From contig JAJDAP010000057.1 of NCBI GenBank assembly GCA_029261795.1, positions 1-41,475 of the forward strand: DNA of 41,475 bases, in the 5' to 3' direction. The position numbers and the translations under genes were made by a program. This stretch comes from Deltaproteobacteria bacterium. GTDB taxonomy: Bacteria; Myxococcota_A; UBA9160; UBA6930. Under the pieces are notes generated by a model, which saw only the letters and a program-made list of their open reading frames with translations, had not been told where the DNA came from and searched no databases. Of the stretch, positions 25,290 to 33,376 are shown one piece after another (position 1 is the stretch's first letter; each line of letters begins with the position of its first letter).

Positions 25290-26767
25290 AGCCATCGACT
25301 AGCATCGCCTCCGCCTTGGTCCTCGCCATCGCCCTCGGGGCCTGCGCGAACGCGAGCCCGTCCATCGCGCATTCGTATGACGCGATTGCCGACCTTTCGA
25401 CCGGCCGCTTGCAGCTCAACGGAAACTGGCAACCGAAAGTCATCGAGAACCGCTGCGCGCTGATGCAGCGCGCCCTCGCACCCGCCCTCGTTGCCGGAGC
25501 CGAGCAGCTCCCGTGGCGGGTGCGCATCGAGGGCCAGGCGGAACTCACGATCGGCGACCACGCGCGATACGAGGCACCGGCCGAGCGAATCTGTCTGGCC
25601 TTCTTCGGAGGGCCCGATCGCGACGGCGATGGCTACCCCGAAGACTACGCCGGGGCGGATCCGAAAGCCGGGCACCGCCTTCGCGCAGATGGCCAGCTCG
25701 TCGTCGAGTGGGACGCGGACATCACCGTCGATACCTCCGGGCAATCCGTCGACTCGAACTTCATCCAACTGGGCAATACGGCGCGGGTCGGATGGTCCGA
25801 CGGCGGCCGGCTCAGCAACTGGGTCGAGATGCCGGTGATGACGGGCCGACTTCACATCCAACTCCGGGGTGATTCCGACGACGGCTGGCCCCAAGGCAAG
25901 ATTCCGGCGGCCCAGTCGAGTTCTCCTCACGGTAGTCCTACGCGTTATGCCATCTGGTCGGAAGAAGGCCTGCTTCGCGCGGACTTCTCGAGCCTCTCCC
26001 GCTTCTTCCGAAGCAACCCTTCGGACTACGACAACGTTGCCATCCTCCATGGGATCTATGGTTGGGGCGTCCTGAACGGACCCATCTGGGCATCGGGGTT
26101 CGCGGTGGGGTTCCAATCGGTGGGCAGCTACGTCGGGACGACCCGGGGCGGAAGGTTCGAGAACAACGAATACAACCTCGTTCTCGGCAACCCCTACCGA
26201 AGCGGGATGATGGAGCCCGATCGCAACTGCAGCCGAGGAGACGAACACTGCCTCGGGAAATTGAACAGCGGCGGCAGCCACAACTTCTCCGACCTCCTCG
26301 TGGAGGGCGCTGGGCGTTCGAACGTCGTCGTCTTCTCCGGAATCCGTTGGATGTTCACGAACGTGTGGATCGAATCCAACCGAACGCCAGCGGGCCATTC
26401 GGTTATTCTCGGTGCTGGCACGTCGGCGAAGTCGAAGATGCCCTGCGGTCTCGACACCGATTGGAATGAACCCTGCCAGCGACCGGCGGGGGCGAGAATG
26501 CCAGGGAGCGTCCGCTTCGTTGGAGGCACCATCGATGGCGACGAAGGAAGCGCGAAGTGGGACGCACTCCTTCTCGGCCCCGGGTTCGATGAGCGCTGGT
26601 CCACGTGGATCTCGAGCACGCTCGGGGCCAGCCGGATCGGCGGACTCGGGCTCATGCGAAAGCGAAGCTTCCACTTTCACCCTGCCGCCAAGGGCCGGCT
26701 CGATCTGGGCGCCGCCGAGCTCGAGCGAAACACCTCGATCCCGACCTATCCAGCCGTCACGCGCTGA
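25286..26767 (+). CDS. Putative secreted lipoprotein, possible beta-helix fold
   Basis: A 493-residue protein of no family I recognise. The N terminus is a clear lipoprotein signal, SIASALVLAIALGAC with the lipidated Cys at 20. DRDGDGYPEDYAGADP (about 112-127) resembles a calcium-binding EF-like or thrombospondin-3 loop. The second half has repeated short hydrophobic strands with Asn and Gly turns (NNEYNLVLGN, VVVFSGIRWMFTNVWIESN, GSVRFVGGTIDGD), as in right-handed parallel beta-helix proteins. Such folds often bind or cut polysaccharides, so a surface role in processing or anchoring the EPS is a reasonable guess only. The GTG start overlaps the sulfotransferase stop (GTGA). Confidence 0.75.
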   Translation: MKPSTSIASALVLAIALGACANASPSIAHSYDAIADLSTGRLQLNGNWQPKVIENRCALMQRALAPALVAGAEQLPWRVRIEGQAELTIGDHARYEAPAERICLAFFGGPDRDGDGYPEDYAGADPKAGHRLRADGQLVVEWDADITVDTSGQSVDSNFIQLGNTARVGWSDGGRLSNWVEMPVMTGRLHIQLRGDSDDGWPQGKIPAAQSSSPHGSPTRYAIWSEEGLLRADFSSLSRFFRSNPSDYDNVAILHGIYGWGVLNGPIWASGFAVGFQSVGSYVGTTRGGRFENNEYNLVLGNPYRSGMMEPDRNCSRGDEHCLGKLNSGGSHNFSDLLVEGAGRSNVVVFSGIRWMFTNVWIESNRTPAGHSVILGAGTSAKSKMPCGLDTDWNEPCQRPAGARMPGSVRFVGGTIDGDEGSAKWDALLLGPGFDERWSTWISSTLGASRIGGLGLMRKRSFHFHPAAKGRLDLGAAELERNTSIPTYPAVTR

Positions 26768-26854
26768 CCCTCCCAGGAAGCCGGAGCGCGGATCCGGACG
26801 ACGCGACATCGGGCCCGGGATTCGTTCGATTCCCATTCAGCGGCAGGCGCTTCG

Positions 26855-26894
26855 GGCCGAATCATCGATTCGATCGATGACCCGCATTTCGGCC
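26855..26894. terminator. Nested hairpin between the lipoprotein and radical SAM genes
   Basis: GGCCGAA (26855-26861) pairs with TTCGGCC (26888-26894). Directly inside, TCATCGAT (26862-26869), a TCG loop and ATCGATGA (26873-26880) form a perfect 8-base stem, with CCCGCAT as a bulge on the right. It sits 87 bases after the lipoprotein stop and 72 bases before the radical SAM ATG. It could be a terminator of the upstream operon, a leader structure, or an operator. No T-run follows, so strict intrinsic termination is doubtful. The rest of 26768-26966 shows no gene. Confidence 0.6.
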
Positions 26895-26966
26895 TACCGT
26901 TGCTCCGAGGCAGCGGAACCGGGAGCATGGATCGGCGCCCCGGGCGCCCCTCGAGGACCCTGTCGA

Positions 26967-28145
26967 ATGGATACCCGCCAGCTGATCCAGACGGTCGTGC
27001 GCCGGCGACGCTGGCTGTTCACGCGATTGTCGTTCCGGAAGCTCTGGAACCTGGCGACGACCAGCATCGAGTTCGCCCTGCGCCGCGAGACGATGCTCTC
27101 GAAACCCGCCTTCGTGAAGATCGATATCAGTCCGATCTGCAATCTGCGCTGCACCGTATGCGTCCACGCGGATCCTGGTGAGGGCCCGCTCCTCCAGAAG
27201 CAGGTCTTCGGCAAGGATCACAAGATGAGCCCGGAGCGATTCCAGGAGATCATCGACGCGATCAAGGGCCACGCCACCGCCGTCTCGCTGTACACCTGGG
27301 GCGACCCGTTGACCCACCCCCAGCTCGTCGAGCTCTGCCGCATCGCCAGCGATGCGGGCTTGCAGGTTCACGCCAGCACCAACTTCAGTTTCAAGTGGAA
27401 CGACGACAAGATCCGCGCGCTCGTCGAGAGCGGGCTCACCCACCTCACCGTGTGCGTCGATGGCCTCAGCCAGGAAAAGTACGAGAAGACCCGGGTCGGC
27501 GGCCGGATCGATTGGGTCCTCGACAACTGCGAGCGGACCGTGGCCTTCCGCAACGCTGCGAGTCGGCAGTATCCGCTCGTCGAGGTGCAGTACATCAAGT
27601 ACCAGCACAACCTCGACGAACTCGACGCCGCCAAGGCGCGCTGCGAGGAACTCGGCGTCGACGAGTTCGCCTCGTTCTGGGGGGCCCTTCACAACTACGC
27701 CGACCGCGAACCCGGAAGCTACGAAGTCCACGGGCCCAAGGCGACCGGCGCGCTTCCCGGTTGTTATTGGCCGTACTACTCGATGGTCGTCAAATGGAAT
27801 GGCGACGTGATCCCTTGCTGCGAGCATCGCATGGCCTCGCAGCATGCGGACTCCGTCGATGCGCGCAGCTTCGGAAATATATTCGAGAAACCGCTTTCAG
27901 AGATCTGGAACGGGCCCGCCTATCAACGAGCGCGTCGTCTCGTCTCGAAACCCGCGCGTTCGGAGACCGAGCCGGAGCTCCGCGAGAACTTCTGCGACGG
28001 TTGCTTCGTGATCTTCGATACCAGCATCCGCGACAACGCCCGCTGGGCGAGCGAGCACGCGTGGGAGGACGTCTACTCCTCGGACGAGAGCCGACCGGGC
28101 AAGTCTGTACGACGTCCCCCGTCGGAAACGGGGCTGCCATTCTGA
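26967..28145 (+). CDS. Radical SAM/SPASM-domain enzyme
   Basis: A 392-residue enzyme. The 4Fe-4S site for S-adenosylmethionine is CNLRCTVC, with C58, C62 and C65. The TIM-barrel part continues through YTWGDPLTH (109-117). The C-terminal SPASM-like region has Cys at about 266, 284, 285, 343 and 346, with NGDVIPCCEH and GNIFEKPLSEIW, both usual in SPASM proteins. It probably carries auxiliary clusters. In EPS loci such enzymes may modify sugars or peptides, but no substrate is evident and no small precursor peptide was seen nearby. GAGGA nine bases upstream supports the ATG at 26967. It ends the plus-strand run. Confidence 0.88.
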   Translation: MDTRQLIQTVVRRRRWLFTRLSFRKLWNLATTSIEFALRRETMLSKPAFVKIDISPICNLRCTVCVHADPGEGPLLQKQVFGKDHKMSPERFQEIIDAIKGHATAVSLYTWGDPLTHPQLVELCRIASDAGLQVHASTNFSFKWNDDKIRALVESGLTHLTVCVDGLSQEKYEKTRVGGRIDWVLDNCERTVAFRNAASRQYPLVEVQYIKYQHNLDELDAAKARCEELGVDEFASFWGALHNYADREPGSYEVHGPKATGALPGCYWPYYSMVVKWNGDVIPCCEHRMASQHADSVDARSFGNIFEKPLSEIWNGPAYQRARRLVSKPARSETEPELRENFCDGCFVIFDTSIRDNARWASEHAWEDVYSSDESRPGKSVRRPPSETGLPF

Positions 28146-28192
28146 GTCGTAATCCACCCGCACCGATGGCGTGGCTCCTGTGGGCACAACCT

Positions 28193-28222
28193 ACCGGGGC
28201 GGCGTGCAGACGGGGCCCCGGT
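28193..28222. terminator. Hairpin between convergent genes
   Basis: ACCGGGGC (28193-28200) and GCCCCGGT (28215-28222) form a perfect 8-base stem with a 14-base loop in the 82-base gap between the convergent radical SAM and methyltransferase genes. Position and symmetry suit a two-way terminator. No T-run is present on either strand, so rho-independent action is not certain. Confidence 0.5.
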
Positions 28223-28227
28223 GCCTC

Positions 28228-28962
28228 TCAGCCGCGGCGATAGCGTGCGAGAATCGTCATCCCGATCCGCTCACTGGCAGCGAGCCGTCCGAGAAACCGG
28301 GGCGCCACCGCGAAGCGGGTCCGATCCGCCACCAGGCCATGCGCTGCGAGCGCAAGATCGAGCTGGTCCTTCTCGAACTGATGCCGTTGGAGATTCAAGT
28401 AGGAGTCCTCGCCGGTCAGATGGCGAGCGATCCCCAGCGGACGGATCCACTTCCCCGCGCGATGGATCGCTGCTTCGATGAGACGCAACCAACTACGTCT
28501 ATTGGGCACCGACAACACCAGGACTCCGCTCGGCGCGACGGCATTGGCCAGCCCGGCCAGGAGTTCCTCGACCCGATCCACGTACTCGAGAACGCCCAGC
28601 GAATAGACCGCATCGAATTGGCGACCCCGCCATTCTCCGCCCTCGGTTCCCGGATCGACCTGCTCCACGCAGAAGCGGTCCGCGCGGCCACCCGCCGCGT
28701 CTCCCAGGGCGGCTTGCGCAGCCGCGATCATCCCGCTTGACGCGTCGACGGCCGTGACGTGGTAATCCCGCTGCAGCATCGAACAGGCCAGGACACCACT
28801 GCCGCAACCGTAGTCGAGGGCCGTGCCGGGCCCGGCGGGCAGCCAATCCAATGCCGTCTGGAGGCGGTCCTTGAAGTGGCCCGCCACGGCGTATCGGCCA
28901 GACCAGGCACCCGAGTGTGCGTCGAAGTATTCGGACGTTCTGGAGGTCGACGATTCGCTCAT
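28228..28962 (-). CDS. Class I SAM-dependent methyltransferase
   Basis: A 244-residue cytoplasmic methyltransferase. Motif I is LDYGCGSGVL (about 50-59), VTAVDASSGMI follows as motif II, and FDAVYSLGVLEYVDR as the post-motif region of Methyltransf_11-type enzymes. The ATG at 28962 matches the onset of family homology; the longer in-frame extension upstream to 29583 is antisense shadow of the glycosyltransferase gene. The target may be a sugar of the EPS or a terminal cap that stops chain growth, but the sequence does not decide this. It is transcribed towards the radical SAM gene and divergent from the next glycosyltransferase. Confidence 0.87.
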   Translation of the reverse strand: MSESSTSRTSEYFDAHSGAWSGRYAVAGHFKDRLQTALDWLPAGPGTALDYGCGSGVLACSMLQRDYHVTAVDASSGMIAAAQAALGDAAGGRADRFCVEQVDPGTEGGEWRGRQFDAVYSLGVLEYVDRVEELLAGLANAVAPSGVLVLSVPNRRSWLRLIEAAIHRAGKWIRPLGIARHLTGEDSYLNLQRHQFEKDQLDLALAAHGLVADRTRFAVAPRFLGRLAASERIGMTILARYRRG

Positions 28963-29159
28963 GGTCTTCACCCTGGGATCGGTTGGGCAGTCGATAGAGA
29001 CCCGCGCTGGAAACATCAACCCCGAGGTGGCGAGCCAACCTCCGCATCGAAACGGGGATTCGCTAGTTTTCGCCGACACTCGGGCCGGGGTTGTAGGTGG
29101 GCGACGCGCGGATGGTCGATGGAGGAAGCGCGCAGGGTCCGTCCGGCGAACGCACCCCA
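28963..29159. promoter_or_regulatory. Divergent promoter region, methyltransferase and glycosyltransferase
   Basis: A 197-base gap between divergent genes. CAACCCCG (29017-29024) and CGGGGTTG (29086-29093) are perfect inverted arms 61 bases apart, and a smaller stem with GAGGT/ACCTC arms lies at about 29024-29041. An alternative, earlier start of the glycosyltransferase (GTG 29097 or ATG 29112) would shorten the gap. No clear sigma-70 or sigma-54 promoter was recognised. Confidence 0.4.
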
Positions 29160-30278
29160 ATGAGTCGACCTCGGGACGTGCTTCTGATTTCCCCGGTGCC
29201 GCCCCCGGCCGGTGGCATCGCGAACTGGACGGAGATCCTGATTCGCCGAGGACTCCCTGACGGCTGGCAAGTGCGTCTCGTGGACACGTCCGTCGGCACG
29301 AATCGAGGCGTCTTCGAGACGGGGCCGCTGATCCAGGAGCTTCGGCGGGCCGCGCGCGTCCTCGGACGAACGCTCCGAGAGCTCCTGCTCGCAAGACCCC
29401 AGGTGTTGCACGTGAACGTCGATCCGTTCGCCCGGGGCCTCTACCGCGACGGACTGGCGATTGCGATGGCTGCCGCCCGCGGCGTCCCGACCGTACTCCA
29501 CCACCGCGGCGGGTTGAGCGAGGGAATGGTGGGAGCAGGTCGTTTCCATCTGAAATGGTTCGAGAAGTTGGCCACGCTGGCAACGATCAACCTGGTGTTG
29601 GATGGCGCCTCGCACGACTTCGTCGACGCGATGCGCGGCGCCGTGCGCCTGCTCCCGAACTACTTCGACGATGACGAGCTTCCGCGTGTCGCGCCGCCGG
29701 TCCGAGCCGCGGACGAGCGGCTCCGCGCAGTCTTCGTCGGCGCTGTGGCACACGCGAAGGGCTGCGATCTCATTCTCGAAGCGGCGGCTTCTCTTCCTGA
29801 CGTGGACATCGAACTCGTTGGCCGGGTCTATCCCGAGATGCAAGCGCAACTGGATCGAGCGCCGGGAAATGTCAGCGCGCTCGGCGAACGGCCACACGGC
29901 GAGGTCCTCGACTGCATGCGAAGGGCCCACGTCTTCGTGTTCCCGACCCTTCATCCCGAGGGTTTCCCGAACGTCGTGTGCGAGGCGATGGCGGTTGGTA
30001 TTCCGGTGGTCGCGACCGCCCGCGGTGCTATCCCCGAGATGCTCGCCCAAGGAGGCGGAGTCCTGATCGAGCCGACGGCAGCCGCGCTCGTTGGGGAACT
30101 CCGAACGCTGGGCGCGAACGAGAGGCTGCGCGAGACCATGGGACGGGAAGGCCAGGAACGAGCCTTCTCGCAGTACGCGTTCTCTGCCGTCGCGATGGAG
30201 CTGGCGCGGCTCTACGAAGGCCTGGGTGAGGGACGGCTCCCCGCTCGCAGCGGGACGGCACCGGGCGAACGGAGCTAG
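29160..30278 (+). CDS. Glycosyltransferase, family 4
   Basis: A GT-B enzyme of about 372 residues. The N terminus RDVLLISPVPPPAGGIANWT and the C-terminal FPTLHPEGFPNVVCEAMAVG (EX7E-type donor motif) followed by GIPVVATARGAIPEM are family-4 signatures. HVNVDPFARGLYRD and LPNYFDDDE lie between. The ATG at 29160 is chosen because the fold begins there, though the ribosome site is weak; starts at 29097 or 29112 would add 16 to 21 low-complexity residues. Its TAG shares three bases with the TAG of the convergent glycosyltransferase gene, so the two genes have no space between them. Confidence 0.87.
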   Translation: MSRPRDVLLISPVPPPAGGIANWTEILIRRGLPDGWQVRLVDTSVGTNRGVFETGPLIQELRRAARVLGRTLRELLLARPQVLHVNVDPFARGLYRDGLAIAMAAARGVPTVLHHRGGLSEGMVGAGRFHLKWFEKLATLATINLVLDGASHDFVDAMRGAVRLLPNYFDDDELPRVAPPVRAADERLRAVFVGAVAHAKGCDLILEAAASLPDVDIELVGRVYPEMQAQLDRAPGNVSALGERPHGEVLDCMRRAHVFVFPTLHPEGFPNVVCEAMAVGIPVVATARGAIPEMLAQGGGVLIEPTAAALVGELRTLGANERLRETMGREGQERAFSQYAFSAVAMELARLYEGLGEGRLPARSGTAPGERS

Positions 30279-31342
30279 CGACTCGTTAGTTGGCGGAGCC
30301 AGCCCTCGAACTCGGTCGCTGCCCGGTCGGTCCCGAAGTCGGTTGCGGCGCGAGCGGCACCCTCGCTGAGATGCGCGAGCAGGGCGGGGTCCCGTGCCAG
30401 CCTCGAGATCGCCGCGGCAAGTGCTGCCGGATCGCGCGGTTCCACGAGTAGCCCGGTGCTCTCGTGGCTGACGATCTCGGGCACGGCGCGCCAGTTCGTC
30501 GAGATGACCGGACGCCCCACCGCGTAGGCCTCGAGCACCACCCCTGGGTGGCCCTCACCGAAGTGGTCGGTCGGCAACACCAGGACATCGGCCGCCGCGA
30601 TCCGGCGCGGCACTTCCTCGATGGGAATCTCTCCCTGGACCAGCACGCGCGGGTCGGCCTCGAGCGCCTGCAGCACCCGGCGCGGCGCATCGCTTGTGTC
30701 GCCGAGAATCTCGAGCGTGACATCGATGTCGATGAGCCGTTCGAGGGCCTGCCACAGAATGGCCACCCCCTTCTCCTCGCTGACCCGGCCGACGAAGATC
30801 AGCCGTAGCGTGCGGTCCGGGATCCTCGGTGGCCGCGGAGCCCGTTCCGGTTTCGGCCGATGGTTCGACAGTTTCTGGACACGAACCTCGGGATGCTCGG
30901 CAGCCAGCCAATCGACCAGCATCTGGGATTCGACGACCACGAGATCTGCACGAAAGACCCGGTCGAGACGGGCGCGGCGGACGCGCCCACCCTCCTCGTA
31001 GTAGCGGTCGAGGTTGCCGCCGAAGAAGCGCACGACACAGGGCCGGCGAGCGCGCTTGCAGCGACGCACGAAGGCGGGGCCGAATGCGGCAAGGCCGGGC
31101 GGCGAAGCGTGAAACGACGCCACTTCCACGCGAGCCAGCGCTGCACGAAGCTCCGACGTCAGGCGCAGAGCCGCGCGCAGTCGGCTGCCCCGAGCGGCCG
31201 AGTCGATCACGTGGACGCCCAGGCTCGGTCGGGTCTCCAGCTCGGCCACGAGCTGATCGAACAGGACCGTGGTCCCGCCCGAAGGCGGCGGCCGGGAGCC
31301 CACGAGCAGGACCTGCAGGGGATCGGGCGTACTAGCGGTCAT
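30275..31342 (-). CDS. Glycosyltransferase, family 4
   Basis: A 355-residue GT-B enzyme. VLLVGSRPPPSGGTTVLFDQL at the N terminus matches the acceptor-side loop, FVGRVSEEKGVAIL opens the C-terminal domain, and TDHFGEGHPGVVLEAYAVGRPV is the donor-site motif. Its N terminus is like that of the convergent gene at 29160, suggesting related acceptors. The ATG at 31342 overlaps the upstream sulfotransferase stop by 11 bases; a longer frame to 31483 is shadow. It is the second gene of a short minus-strand operon with that sulfotransferase. Confidence 0.88.
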   Translation of the reverse strand: MTASTPDPLQVLLVGSRPPPSGGTTVLFDQLVAELETRPSLGVHVIDSAARGSRLRAALRLTSELRAALARVEVASFHASPPGLAAFGPAFVRRCKRARRPCVVRFFGGNLDRYYEEGGRVRRARLDRVFRADLVVVESQMLVDWLAAEHPEVRVQKLSNHRPKPERAPRPPRIPDRTLRLIFVGRVSEEKGVAILWQALERLIDIDVTLEILGDTSDAPRRVLQALEADPRVLVQGEIPIEEVPRRIAAADVLVLPTDHFGEGHPGVVLEAYAVGRPVISTNWRAVPEIVSHESTGLLVEPRDPAALAAAISRLARDPALLAHLSEGAARAATDFGTDRAATEFEGWLRQLTSR

Positions 31343-32387
31343 GTCGGCGCGCCTGGTTCCAGGGCCAGGGCCGGAACCGCACCCTGTCCCTCGCGAGCGA
31401 GGCCCCATACAGCAACGCCGCTTCGAGTTGGCGCCATCGCATCCCGACCGAAGCAGCGGGCCGAGGCGTGACGGGATAACCATGCTGGGCGAGGGCCTCG
31501 CCAGCGATCCGCTCCAATAGCTCGAGCGTCTCGGCGTCCACGTCGGTGCGCCAGGCTTCGATGCGGCCGGTCCGCGCGTCTCCCTTCACGTTCCCGTGCA
31601 GGTGCTGCTGGGCTTCCGGGATTCGTCCGGCGTAGTCCGATCCTCCTGCGCGCCGTGCACGACCCACACCGAGGAAGTCAAGCACGGCATCGACCTCCTC
31701 GTCGGGGTTGGCCACGAGGTCTTCGTAGCGCACCACGTGGAGCCACGGCTCGTTTCGGAACTTGTGCAACACGCGCGCGTTGGCACGATACACCCTGGCC
31801 GTAAGCCCGGGAAAGCGAGCCATCGGCCTTCCCTTCCTGCTATCGAGCGAACGCGCCTGGGAAGCATAGACAGCGCGGAGATCCCGAATCACGAAGACGA
31901 CGCGAGCGTCGGGAAACGATTGCCGCAAGCGCTCCATTCGCTCCCAGTAGCGCGAGACCTTGTAGACGTGCACGACAGCACCGCGCTCTCCAAGCGCGAG
32001 TTCGAGGCTGTGTCGCAAGAATGCGGGGAAGCCGACCCCGTCGGTCGACTGCTCTCCCTTGAGCCGCCGCTGCAACTCCGCGCGATCGACACCCCACTCC
32101 TTGAATTTCGGTTCGGCGAACGCGCGGTCGAGGTAGGGGCCCACATCCGCGGCGGTGCGAAGTTTCGGACCGCGCAGGACGATGCCGTCCCGAACGCCGG
32201 ACTCGAGCGAGACGGCCACGTCCCGACGCTCATCGAGCAGACGCGCAAGGAGCGTCGAGCCGGACCGGTTCAGATAACAGAGGAACGCGACGCGCGCGGG
32301 GCGAACGGCCTCCCGGCCGGTCGCTGACGCGGTATCCGCGTCACCCCCCCGCTGTGCCTGATCGGCCTCCGCGATCTCGCCTTCCAC
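31332..32387 (-). CDS. Sulfotransferase (third of three)
   Basis: A sulfotransferase-like protein of about 351 residues. The 5'-phosphosulfate loop is YLNRSGSTLLARLL at about 39-52, with Asn in place of the usual Pro-Arg pair start, and the 3'-phosphate region is VVFVIRDLRAVYASQARS. VVRYEDLVANPDEEV and FLGVG near the C terminus are typical. No ATG is available near the domain; the GTG at 32387 gives a 38-residue leader and is the best visible start, but it is uncertain. It precedes the glycosyltransferase in the same operon and is divergent from the YdcF-like gene, with 89 bases between. Confidence 0.83.
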   Translation of the reverse strand: MEGEIAEADQAQRGGDADTASATGREAVRPARVAFLCYLNRSGSTLLARLLDERRDVAVSLESGVRDGIVLRGPKLRTAADVGPYLDRAFAEPKFKEWGVDRAELQRRLKGEQSTDGVGFPAFLRHSLELALGERGAVVHVYKVSRYWERMERLRQSFPDARVVFVIRDLRAVYASQARSLDSRKGRPMARFPGLTARVYRANARVLHKFRNEPWLHVVRYEDLVANPDEEVDAVLDFLGVGRARRAGGSDYAGRIPEAQQHLHGNVKGDARTGRIEAWRTDVDAETLELLERIAGEALAQHGYPVTPRPAASVGMRWRQLEAALLYGASLARDRVRFRPWPWNQARRHDR

Positions 32388-32476
32388 GGGCGCGAAAGAT
32401 AGAGTATTGCCCGCTCGCCGACCGGGCCGCGGCGGCTCCGACGACGCACGAGCGAGGTTCCGTATTGGTCGAGTGG

Positions 32477-33238
32477 ATGGCGGACTGGCTGCTCCCGTTC
32501 CTGTTGCCGCCCGGGTTCTGCCTGCTGCTGGGCGCGGGGGCGTTCGTGCTGTTCCGCTTGGGACATCGGCCAGCGGCGCGTCTCTCGCTGGCGGTCGCGT
32601 TCGCGGTGCTCTGGGTCTCTGCGACGCCGTGGTTCGCGCGGACGGTCGCCGCCCCGCTCGAGCGCCAGAACCCGCCGGTCGAGCCCGCTGAGGCACCGTT
32701 GGCCGAAGTGATCCTGGTGCTTGGCGGCGGAACCAGCCCGGCCCATCCACCTCGTCTCGAACCCGACCTCGGCGCCGCCGCCGATCGGGTCTGGCTCGCA
32801 GCGCGCCTGTACGCCGCCGGGCGCGCACCGCGCGTCGTGGTGTCAGGCGGTGCCACCAGCGCACCCCTCGAGGATGACCTCCTCGAGGCCGATTCGATGC
32901 AGTACTTCCTGATGGCCTGGGGTGTGCCGGCGTCCGCCATCGAAGTGGAACACGTCAGCGAGAACACCTGGGAGAACTGCCTGTTCAGCGCACACTTGGT
33001 GGCGCCGGCGAAGCGCATCTTGTTGGTCACCTCCGCCCTTCACATGCCGCGCGCAGTGGCGTTGTGCGAGGAGGCCGGCTTCGAGGTGATTGCCGCGGCG
33101 ACGGACTTCCAGCCCGCTGAGGGCACCACGGGCCTGGACTGGGCGCCGAACGCTCCAAGCCTGGCCCTCACCTCCGCAGCCCTGAAAGAGCGCCTGGCAG
33201 CCTTCATGACCCCACTCCTGGTCCGAGAGAAGCCCTAG
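32477..33238 (+). CDS. YdcF/ElyC-family (DUF218) membrane-anchored protein
   Basis: A protein of about 253 residues. Two hydrophobic helices at the N terminus (about 4-25 and 32-52) are followed by the DUF218 domain: ILVLGGGTSP, VVVSGG, ENTWENCLFSAHLV and LLVTSALHMPRAVALCEEAGF. This is the layout of ElyC-type proteins, which are anchored in the inner membrane and linked to envelope and undecaprenyl-lipid balance in E. coli. A role in lipid-carrier recycling for this EPS is therefore possible. A TTG at 32465 with GCGAGG upstream is an alternative start, adding four residues. Confidence 0.85.
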   Translation: MADWLLPFLLPPGFCLLLGAGAFVLFRLGHRPAARLSLAVAFAVLWVSATPWFARTVAAPLERQNPPVEPAEAPLAEVILVLGGGTSPAHPPRLEPDLGAAADRVWLAARLYAAGRAPRVVVSGGATSAPLEDDLLEADSMQYFLMAWGVPASAIEVEHVSENTWENCLFSAHLVAPAKRILLVTSALHMPRAVALCEEAGFEVIAAATDFQPAEGTTGLDWAPNAPSLALTSAALKERLAAFMTPLLVREKP

Positions 33239-33376
33239 CTCTGCACCGGTGACCTCGCACGCATTCCGAGCAGGGGTGGGGGAACACGGCGTCAGCAGGC
33301 GGAACCACTGCTACCTCTTCCCGGGAACGACACACGCCGGGATGGGCGTGTCCATGCCGGGTCGTCCGGCCGAGCC
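33239..33376. promoter_or_regulatory. Gap with hairpin before the beta-propeller gene
   Basis: This 138-base gap holds one stem, ACACGCC (33332-33338) and GGCGTGT (33345-33351) with a 6-base loop, ending 25 bases before the ATG at 33377. It may fold in the mRNA leader. No convincing promoter or ribosome site is visible. Confidence 0.35.

Noticed and set aside
25055..26836. Minus-strand open frame of about 593 codons opposite the lipoprotein gene
   Set aside because: Low-complexity composition and no motifs; the plus-strand frame has a signal peptide, lipobox and coupling to its neighbour.
28962..29583. Long N-terminal extension of the methyltransferase frame
   Set aside because: The added residues are Arg/Pro-rich and overlap the glycosyltransferase gene in antisense; family homology starts near the ATG at 28962.
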